From assembly GCA_937891895.1 (NCBI GenBank), contig CALATN010000031.1:1-6604 (forward strand): 6,604 nt of DNA, given 5' to 3'. A program made the translations under genes and the position numbers. The notes beneath the pieces are model-generated. The model was not told the origin of the DNA. It saw nothing but the letters and a program-made list of their open reading frames with translations, and searched no databases. The stretch comes from an uncultured Clostridia bacterium (GTDB lineage Bacteria; Bacillota; Clostridia; Oscillospirales; Ruminococcaceae). Below are positions 1 through 5,030 of this stretch, piece by piece (the first letter of the stretch is position 1; each line of letters begins with the position of its first letter).

Positions 1-2
1 AT

Positions 3-455
3 GCGATTGCACACGGAGAAGATATTGCAACATATCAAACTTATTTTTCACGTTATCCAAACAACTTGTTATTGGTATATTGTTTTTCAACTATAGAAAA
101 AATTATTCATATGCTTGGATTACATCAATATGAATATTTTTCTATATTATGTATTCAATGTTTAATAAGTGTTTTCACAGGTGTTCTGCTTGTAAAAGTT
201 TTAGAGGAAGTACTTGCGTGCAAATCAATTTCTCTAATGGGTTATATTGTATATTTTTTGTTAATAGGAATTTCACCTTGGGTATCTATTCCTTATTCTG
301 ATTCAATGGGATTAATATTTCCTATTTTAATTGTTTATATTTACATAAAGAAAAAAGATGATTGCAATCAATACAATCATCTTTTCCACACTATTTTATT
401 CCATAACTTGCAAGTGTATCTGCAATTTCATCTGATGCTTCATCGGCACTTGTAA
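3..455 (+). pseudogene. 3'-truncated fragment of a polytopic membrane protein (integral-membrane glycosyltransferase-like)
   Basis: The frame is open from the window edge, so the 5' end lies outside; the ATG at 66 is internal. Visible are a YFSRYPNNLLLV segment (about 54-92), hydrophobic stretches typical of membrane helices, and SPWVSIPYSDSMGLIFP (about 276-327). A YPNN box followed by a (Y/S)-D-(T/S) box is how I recall bacterial integral-membrane glycosyltransferases related to the GT39/PMT class, which run to about 500 residues or more; this is recollection, not a search. After IVYIYIK (ending about 349) the hydrophobic pattern stops. The last roughly 35 codons run through the terminator of the convergent operon and into the antisense of the transglutaminase gene, giving a His-rich, unprotein-like tail up to the TAA at 453-455. 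The catalytic region cannot be judged because the start is missing. Most likely it is a decayed remnant. A short live membrane protein, or an assembly junction, are alternatives. Confidence 0.55.
347..385 (-). terminator. Rho-independent terminator of the lipoprotein/HhH/transglutaminase operon
   Basis: Read on the minus strand, a perfect 12-bp stem AAAAGATGATTG (374-385) and CAATCATCTTTT (353-364) encloses a 9-nt loop. It is followed by a T-rich tail TTTTTTCTTT that includes 347-352. It begins 5 bp beyond the transglutaminase stop codon, the right place and orientation to end the operon. The stem is AT-rich, so moderately stable. Being symmetric, with four Ts on the other side, it could weakly terminate plus-strand transcription too. 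Confidence 0.8.
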
Positions 456-1602
456 AATAATCTGTCAGGTCTGTTCCTTCATAAAAGATATAAACTTTCA
501 CGGTATGGTGTATATCATTAAAACCATATGAATATATGTCGGATATCAGATCAGAATTATAATTTTTTTCTACAGACTTCAGCATACTACAAATTTTTTC
601 CGTATTCAGCACATATTCACAGACACTATCATACACCTCGTCAGATGAACATTGAATTGTAATGTGCGTTTTTTCACTCTTAGCCGCTTTCTGAAGTTCA
701 GATTTAATTATACTCTTTGCATCGGAAAGGCTTTCGGCATACTTCTTATACACCTTGAAATAAGTTCTTGAACTATCTTTTGCGGCGGGCACGTTAAAAC
801 TAAGGTTGTCCTCAGTATGTGTTTTTCTCATCTCCTTATCGCTTAACATAAAAAATTCATACTTCTTGTTATCCTTCATATTGCTTACAGGATCATCCCA
901 TGTTACATCCACATTATACCATTTTTTATTGTAGTAAACCTTATTCCACATATGCATTGAGTCATCGGTTGTGTATACATCCGTACCAATAACTGTTACT
1001 GCTCGGATTCCAGCTTTGCCACACACGTACGCAAATGTTTTAGCATAACCGTCACATTTTCCTTTGCCCTTTGACAAAGTGCCATACACTGTATCACTTA
1101 AATTATAATCAATATCGTATACAGCTGAATTGATAATTGAATCGTGAATGATTTTGATTTTACTATATGTTGTCATATCGTCATCAAGACGTTCAAGTAT
1201 TTTGTCTACTTTTTTCTCATAACTTGTGACCATTTTTTTATATGACTCATAGGTATATCTGTATGAAAGCTTAAAAGTTATTGACCTACTCGATACAGAG
1301 GTTGCTTCAATATCTTTAAGATTAAAAGTCATTGGGTCATGAAGTATTAGCAATTCTGCAATCTTATTAAAATCATCGTTATCGATTGAATATGTAATTT
1401 TCACTTTCTTCTCACAGTTAAGCACAGCTTCCTTAAGGTCATCATAAGCTTTTTGTGCGTTATCTGATAGCTGATTATAATAATACGGAGTTTCATAGAC
1501 CTTTGCTGCACTTACGTCATATGCATTACCTGTTGATACAATTACAGAAAACGCAAAAAAAGCAAAAACAAAGCTTAAAAGTAATGATGTGATTTTTTTC
1601 AT
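391..1602 (-). CDS. Secreted transglutaminase-like (papain-fold) protein
   Basis: A 403-residue exported protein. The N-terminus is a signal peptide: KK at 2-3, a hydrophobic core at about 6-23, and likely cleavage near 27 or 34. The transglutaminase-like core (PF01841 type) lies at about 145-240 and shows the expected Cys-His-Asp triad: C183 in GKGKCDGYAKTF, H217 in HMWNKVYY, and D232 in WYNVDVTWDDP. Members of this superfamily are cross-linking transferases or cysteine proteases; the substrate cannot be read from sequence, but action would be extracytoplasmic. Flanking regions (about 49-116 and 294-375) look like two copies of a similar alpha/beta unit. Four further cysteines sit outside the core (C63, C318, C328, C338). 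There is no sortase motif, dockerin or membrane anchor. The start is firm: AAGGAGG lies 7 nt before the ATG. It is the last gene of the operon, 18 bp after the HhH gene, and ends at a terminator. Confidence 0.9.
   Translation of the reverse strand: MKKITSLLLSFVFAFFAFSVIVSTGNAYDVSAAKVYETPYYYNQLSDNAQKAYDDLKEAVLNCEKKVKITYSIDNDDFNKIAELLILHDPMTFNLKDIEATSVSSRSITFKLSYRYTYESYKKMVTSYEKKVDKILERLDDDMTTYSKIKIIHDSIINSAVYDIDYNLSDTVYGTLSKGKGKCDGYAKTFAYVCGKAGIRAVTVIGTDVYTTDDSMHMWNKVYYNKKWYNVDVTWDDPVSNMKDNKKYEFFMLSDKEMRKTHTEDNLSFNVPAAKDSSRTYFKVYKKYAESLSDAKSIIKSELQKAAKSEKTHITIQCSSDEVYDSVCEYVLNTEKICSMLKSVEKNYNSDLISDIYSYGFNDIHHTVKVYIFYEGTDLTDYFTSADEASDEIADTLASYGIK
883..1065 (-). other. Transglutaminase-like catalytic core (Cys-His-Asp region)
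   Basis: This covers residues 180-240 of the secreted protein. Catalytic Cys183 lies at the start of a helix (CDGYAKTFAYVC) and His217 in HMWNKV. Asp232 is in the WYNVDVTWDDP strand, which matches the family pattern 'HxW..v...W..vDpTw'. All three catalytic positions are intact, so the enzyme is probably active. Confidence 0.85.
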
Positions 1603-1609
1603 TGGTCAT

Positions 1610-1616
1610 CCTCCTT
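1610..1616 (-). promoter_or_regulatory. Ribosome binding site of the transglutaminase gene
   Basis: The minus-strand AAGGAGG lies 7 nt before the ATG at 1600-1602. It is a near-perfect Shine-Dalgarno match placed in the 18-bp gap after the HhH gene stop. It fixes the start and suggests strong independent initiation for the last gene of the operon. Confidence 0.85.
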
Positions 1617-1620
1617 GATA

Positions 1621-2808
1621 TTAAATATACACATAGTTCCATATTGCTGACATTTTTTCATTTGTCATACCTTCTACAAGTGTCAATTCTTCAATTTTCT
1701 GAAAACCGTCTATTTCTTCCCTAAAAGCAATTATTCTATCTGCCAAAGTCTTATCAATTCCAGGCAGCTGCATAAGCTCACTTTGTCCACAAGTATTAAC
1801 ATTTACTTTAAAAATCTCCGTTTCTGTAAACACTTCACTTTTCTGATAGAATGTTTCTTCCTTTGGAGGAAGTAAATATGAATTTACGTAGACATATGGT
1901 ATAATTGCTGCAAGCTTTAAACTGCCTATTCCATTAACATTCAGCAAATCCTCAACACTATAAAAACCATATTGACGTGCATAATTTACTATATTCCGTG
2001 CAGTTTGTTCTCCTATTCCGTCAATACACATTAACGCATCAACAGAAGCTGTATTAAGTTCTATTGGAAAATTGATATAAAGAGTATCAATTGTTTCTTC
2101 ATTACTAAATTCATACTCATCATTTTCAGCTATGTACTTTGTTTCTTCATCTATCTCATCTACAAATTCTTCATTTACTATTACAATATCTTCCGTTGTC
2201 ACGGTAGTTTCCTTGCTAACAGTTATTGTTTCTGTATTTGTTTTCTGTGTAGCTGGAGCGGTAGTTAAAGCTGTTGTTTCAATAAATAAGGTGGTATCAG
2301 CTGTTGTAACTTCAAGCCAATCTTCTGAAATATAGATATAATTCAGAAGATTATCGAGCTTCTTTTCACCGATTCCATCTACATTCAACAATTGAGTATA
2401 ATCGCTGAAGTAGCCATACATATTTCTATAACTGACTATATTTTCGGCTGTTACTGTTCCAATACCATCAATAAGCATCAATTCTTCGGTGTTTGCAAGG
2501 TTAATATCAATTGGAAATTCAATATGTATTTCCTCTTCCGTCAACGAATCCACGATTTCAACACCATAGGTTATTTTTGTATTTTCAGGAACTTCTGTTT
2601 CCCACATATCTGAATCATCAAATGTAGTTTTTTCAGTATAAGATTCTCCAGCAAGTTCTTCGCTTGATAATGTATTGACAGTAAAAACAATATCGTCTTC
2701 TTTATTAAATGCTTTAAGAAAAATCGGCAGGATAATTATAGCTAATAAAGCTATACCTACTGCTTTTATTGTATCAATCTTATCAGTAGTTTTTTTATTA
2801 TCTGCCAT
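1621..2808 (-). CDS. Membrane-anchored protein with three ComEA-like helix-hairpin-helix modules
   Basis: 395 residues. A Lys-rich N-terminus is followed by one hydrophobic helix (about 15-33) and then an acidic stretch, which predicts N-in/C-out topology. Three ComEA-type modules follow, each built as two hairpins: about 98-160 (IDGIG at 113, VDGIG at 143), 247-308 (IDGIG at 262, VNGIG at 291) and 333-395 (LPGID at 348, a degenerate VEGMT at 378). Each opens with (I/L/V)N.(A/C) and ends in a YxY(I/V) strand. Between modules 1 and 2 is a Thr/Glu-rich linker (about 165-240), as is common in surface proteins. The GIG hairpins are known to bind the DNA backbone without sequence specificity. In competence, ComEA binds incoming DNA outside the membrane, but Gram-positive ComEA normally has an SLBB domain plus a single module, so I do not assign comEA. 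It lies between the lipoprotein and transglutaminase genes. The ATG follows a modest AAGGGTG. Confidence 0.88.
   Translation of the reverse strand: MADNKKTTDKIDTIKAVGIALLAIIILPIFLKAFNKEDDIVFTVNTLSSEELAGESYTEKTTFDDSDMWETEVPENTKITYGVEIVDSLTEEEIHIEFPIDINLANTEELMLIDGIGTVTAENIVSYRNMYGYFSDYTQLLNVDGIGEKKLDNLLNYIYISEDWLEVTTADTTLFIETTALTTAPATQKTNTETITVSKETTVTTEDIVIVNEEFVDEIDEETKYIAENDEYEFSNEETIDTLYINFPIELNTASVDALMCIDGIGEQTARNIVNYARQYGFYSVEDLLNVNGIGSLKLAAIIPYVYVNSYLLPPKEETFYQKSEVFTETEIFKVNVNTCGQSELMQLPGIDKTLADRIIAFREEIDGFQKIEELTLVEGMTNEKMSAIWNYVYI
1624..1812 (-). repeat. HhH module 3 (divergent)
   Basis: Residues 333-395. It begins FKVNVNTCGQSELMQLPGID and closes in NYVYI at the C-terminus. Its second hairpin reads VEGMT where the other modules have (V/N)GIG, so DNA contact through this hairpin is probably weakened or lost. 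Confidence 0.75.
1885..2070 (-). repeat. HhH module 2
   Basis: Residues 247-308. The order is FPIELNTAS, then CIDGIGEQTARNIVNYARQY, then LLNVNGIGSLKLAAIIPYVYV. Both hairpins carry an intact GIG. It aligns almost position by position with module 1, pointing to internal duplication. Confidence 0.85.
2329..2517 (-). repeat. HhH module 1
   Basis: Residues 98-160. The order is FPIDINLANTEELMLIDGIG, then TAENIVSYRNMYGYFS, then LLNVDGIGEKKLDNLLNYIYI. Both GIG hairpins are intact. The layout matches the (HhH)2 unit of ComEA. Confidence 0.85.
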
Positions 2809-2816
2809 CTACAACA

Positions 2817-2823
2817 CACCCTT
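2817..2823 (-). promoter_or_regulatory. Weak ribosome binding site of the HhH gene
   Basis: The minus-strand AAGGGTG lies 8 nt before the ATG at 2806-2808 and directly follows the lipoprotein stop codon (TAA, 2824-2826). It is a poorer match than the sites of its neighbours, so translation of this gene may rely partly on coupling to the upstream gene. Confidence 0.55.
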
Positions 2824-4437
2824 TTAATCGAAATATTTTGCTTCCGAAAAATCAGCTGATGAAATAAACGGATGATATATGATATCTGAAGCCGATGTAT
2901 CTGAAATAAAAAACTCATTTTTATAGAATAATGGTACAAACAAATATTCATCAAGGATTGTTTTTTCTATATCACTATATTTTTCAACCGCATCTGCCAA
3001 ACTTGTTGACATTGACGCAGTTTTTACATCATTCTTTAAGCTTGCATTGTCAAATACAAAGGAATACTCTCCTTCTGTAAAATATTTAAAGAAGTCAAAT
3101 ACTGAATTATTTTCTGCTTCAAGCTCTATCAGTGCTACAGAATAATTTTTTTCAGCAAGCTTGGATTTGTATTCTGTTTCTGAAACAATTTCAACAGATG
3201 ACATCAACAACAGTTTTTCACGCCACTGGTCTGAAATATTATATATAGACCCACTTCCTGAAAAGCTGTCAGATACAGTTATTTTCAGATTATCAACAGA
3301 AGCTATCCCATTTTTTTCAAGCGTATTCTGCCATAATGACGCTGCATTTACATCATATAATGACAATAACTTATCAGGCGATAAGCTTCTGTAGCTTTTA
3401 CCCTGAAGCATTACTTCTCCTGGAATTATCCCGTACGCAACAGAAAGATTTTCAGGAAGCTCATGAACAAACGCTTCACGATTTATGGACTTCACAAGTG
3501 CTTCGCGTATTTCATAATTATCGACATATTCAGCATTTACGTTAAATAACAAACCAATTGTTTTGGTCTGATACGCTGAACAATTATTTTGTTCGAAAAA
3601 TTTTTTATTGTATTCTGTTTCAACATAGCAATCAATATCTCCTTCAGAAAAGCTTGCATTATTTACACTGCTGTCACCTGTTATAAAAAAATTCAAGCTA
3701 TATGGATACACATACTTATTTTCTGAATAATTTTTGTTGCGCCGCATTATTATGTAATTATTGTCCCAATAGGGGTCGTAATTCCATTCCTTAAGATAAA
3801 ATGCACCGTTTGATGCTGTAGCTTCTGCTGACATACCGTATTTGCCTTGAGTAAACTCAAAGAAATCACGATTGCAAGGCATAGCGGCAGTTTTGGTCAA
3901 CAATGTAAGAAAATCATAATACGGATACTCTAATGTAAATTCAACTGTATAATCATCAATTGCTTTAACTCCAAGATGATTTGCACTCATAATATCATTA
4001 GACACCGCTGATGCATTCTTTATGCAAAGGAAATCTTTGAAATATGGTGATTTTGTATCTTTATCAAACATTCGCTGAAATGCAAAAACAAAATCATCAG
4101 CTTTTACGTCTGCTGTAAATTCCGATACGGTATCCCATTTCTGATTTTTTTTCAAATAAAATGTATAGGTAAGCCCATCCTCTGACATTTCAAAGCTTTC
4201 GGCCGCAGCAGGGACGATTGCACCATTATCTGCTCTTTTCATAAGTCCTTCCATCATATTTGTAATAATCATAATGGACTCTTTATCTGTTGCCACTTGT
4301 GCATCGAGATTTTTTGGATTATTTTCTATGTTGATTTTAAAAATATAGCCTGAACCGTCATCTTCTTTACATGACACCATTAACAATATGGAAATCATCA
4401 TAAAAAAAACAAGTGTTATATTTCGAATATGCTTCAA
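2824..4437 (-). CDS. Oligopeptide/solute-binding lipoprotein (SBP_bac_5, OppA-like)
   Basis: 537 residues, the usual size for the family-5 extracellular solute-binding proteins of peptide ABC importers. A lipoprotein signal runs from 1 to 22 (KHIR, hydrophobic core, then LMVS) with the lipidated cysteine at C23. Family landmarks are NPKNLDAQVATD (40-51), an N.mEGL segment (60-65), PAAAESFEMSEDGLTYTF (76-93), KW at 100-101, KADDFVFAFQRMFD (112-125) and SNGAFYLKEW (209-218). It would sit on the outer face of the membrane and bind a peptide or other ligand. No permease or ATPase gene is next to it in this window; its companions are the HhH and transglutaminase genes, so it may serve a distant transporter or act as a sensor or surface protein. 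The start is TTG: an in-frame TGA lies just upstream, AAGGAG is 7 nt away, and the first downstream ATG (codon 13) would delete the charged part of the signal peptide. Confidence 0.9.
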   Translation of the reverse strand: MKHIRNITLVFFMMISILLMVSCKEDDGSGYIFKINIENNPKNLDAQVATDKESIMIITNMMEGLMKRADNGAIVPAAAESFEMSEDGLTYTFYLKKNQKWDTVSEFTADVKADDFVFAFQRMFDKDTKSPYFKDFLCIKNASAVSNDIMSANHLGVKAIDDYTVEFTLEYPYYDFLTLLTKTAAMPCNRDFFEFTQGKYGMSAEATASNGAFYLKEWNYDPYWDNNYIIMRRNKNYSENKYVYPYSLNFFITGDSSVNNASFSEGDIDCYVETEYNKKFFEQNNCSAYQTKTIGLLFNVNAEYVDNYEIREALVKSINREAFVHELPENLSVAYGIIPGEVMLQGKSYRSLSPDKLLSLYDVNAASLWQNTLEKNGIASVDNLKITVSDSFSGSGSIYNISDQWREKLLLMSSVEIVSETEYKSKLAEKNYSVALIELEAENNSVFDFFKYFTEGEYSFVFDNASLKNDVKTASMSTSLADAVEKYSDIEKTILDEYLFVPLFYKNEFFISDTSASDIIYHPFISSADFSEAKYFD

Positions 4438-4444
4438 GGTTACA

Positions 4445-4450
4445 CTCCTT
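4445..4450 (-). promoter_or_regulatory. Ribosome binding site deciding the TTG start of the lipoprotein gene
   Basis: The minus-strand AAGGAG lies 7 nt before the TTG at 4435-4437. There is no ATG or GTG at suitable spacing, and an in-frame TGA (around 4450-4452) excludes any start further upstream. A strong binding site paired with a weak start codon may tune down expression of the whole operon. Confidence 0.85.
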
Positions 4451-4473
4451 CAGAATTTAATTACACACATTCT

Positions 4474-4502
4474 AATATAACACTTTTCATATATTTTTTC
4501 AA
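4474..4502 (-). promoter_or_regulatory. Sigma-A type promoter of the three-gene operon
   Basis: On the minus strand, the -35 box TTGAAA (4497-4502) and the -10 box TATATT (4474-4479) are separated by exactly 17 bp. The -35 matches TTGACA at 5 of 6 positions and the -10 matches TATAAT at 5 of 6. Transcription would begin near 4467, giving a leader of about 30 nt that holds only the ribosome binding site. The -35 box begins 4 bp after the nrdG stop codon. No operator-like inverted repeat was seen around it. Confidence 0.75.
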
Positions 4503-4505
4503 GTA

Positions 4506-5018
4506 TTAAAGCTCGGCTTCAACAACTTTTTTTTCTGCCAGACTTTTCTTGACGTTGATTATACGCTGATTTGAGCTGCCCTTGAATTTAAGGAGTATAT
4601 CACGTTTATCAAGTTCAAAAGGTCCATCAACAAGATAATCAGTCACAGAAAGCAATTCGCTGTAATAATTCTGCGGGGTTGCGTGTTCTGTAAGATACTC
4701 ATAGGTGTATCCTGTATATGTTACAATATTCATATCAAGCTTTTTCACTTCATTGCCGAGCGCGTAAAGCTGTTCAGCTTGACAGAATGGTTCACCGCCA
4801 CTGTATGTAACACCATCAAGGAGAGGATTGCTCTTAATCTTATCAAGCAAGCTTTCAAGTGTAACAAGCTCACCTGCTTCAAAATCGTGGGTGTGTGGAT
4901 TATGGCAACCTTCGCAATGATGCGGACAGCCTTGTGTGAATATAGCAAAACGTATTCCGGGGCCGTCAACGATTGAATCATTGACGGTTCCCGCAATTCT
5001 TAATTTTTCAGATAACAT
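4506..5018 (-). CDS. nrdG: Anaerobic ribonucleoside-triphosphate reductase activating protein
   Basis: 170 residues, the normal size for NrdG. This cytoplasmic radical-SAM enzyme uses a 4Fe-4S cluster and S-adenosylmethionine to make the glycyl radical on NrdD. The cluster motif is C31-x3-C35-x2-C38 in TQGCPHHCEGCHNP. YSGGEPF (72-78) is the glycine-rich SAM-contacting motif, and DGPF (131-134) with FKGSSNQRII (145-154) are NrdG landmarks. It starts 10 bp after nrdD. The GAGGT binding site overlaps the nrdD TGA stop, so the pair is translationally coupled. No clear terminator follows; the next promoter begins almost at once. Confidence 0.96.
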   Translation of the reverse strand: MLSEKLRIAGTVNDSIVDGPGIRFAIFTQGCPHHCEGCHNPHTHDFEAGELVTLESLLDKIKSNPLLDGVTYSGGEPFCQAEQLYALGNEVKKLDMNIVTYTGYTYEYLTEHATPQNYYSELLSVTDYLVDGPFELDKRDILLKFKGSSNQRIINVKKSLAEKKVVEAEL

Positions 5019-5025
5019 TGTTCAG

Positions 5026-5030
5026 ACCTC
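5026..5030 (-). promoter_or_regulatory. Ribosome binding site of nrdG overlapping the nrdD stop
   Basis: The minus-strand GAGGT lies 7 nt before the nrdG ATG (5016-5018) and shares bases with the nrdD stop codon TGA (5029-5031). This arrangement favours coupled, near-stoichiometric translation of reductase and activase. Confidence 0.7.

Noticed and set aside
66..68. ATG at 66 as the true start of the left-edge membrane gene
   Set aside because: The same frame is open upstream to the window edge and the YFSRYPNN box lies before this ATG, so it is internal.
1..96. Frame-1 ATG at the first base giving a 31-codon frame
   Set aside because: The conserved-looking membrane protein is in frame 3; the frame-1 product resembles nothing and stops at 94-96.
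2116..2330. DNA-level tandem repeats or CRISPR-like structure in the linker-coding region
   Set aside because: The Thr/Glu codon richness gives a repetitive look, but there is no regular repeat unit or spacer.
2132..2335. Plus-strand frame rich in Ser and Val
   Set aside because: It is the antisense of the Thr/Glu-rich linker of the HhH protein; the bias is only a mirror of that repeat-like coding.
2766..2954. Short minus-strand frame bridging the lipoprotein and HhH genes
   Set aside because: It overlaps both real genes in another frame, with no binding site or recognisable features.
4440..4505. Terminator after nrdG
   Set aside because: There is an A/T-rich run but no inverted repeat of useful length; the sequence is better explained by the promoter boxes. 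Some read-through from nrdDG into the operon is possible.
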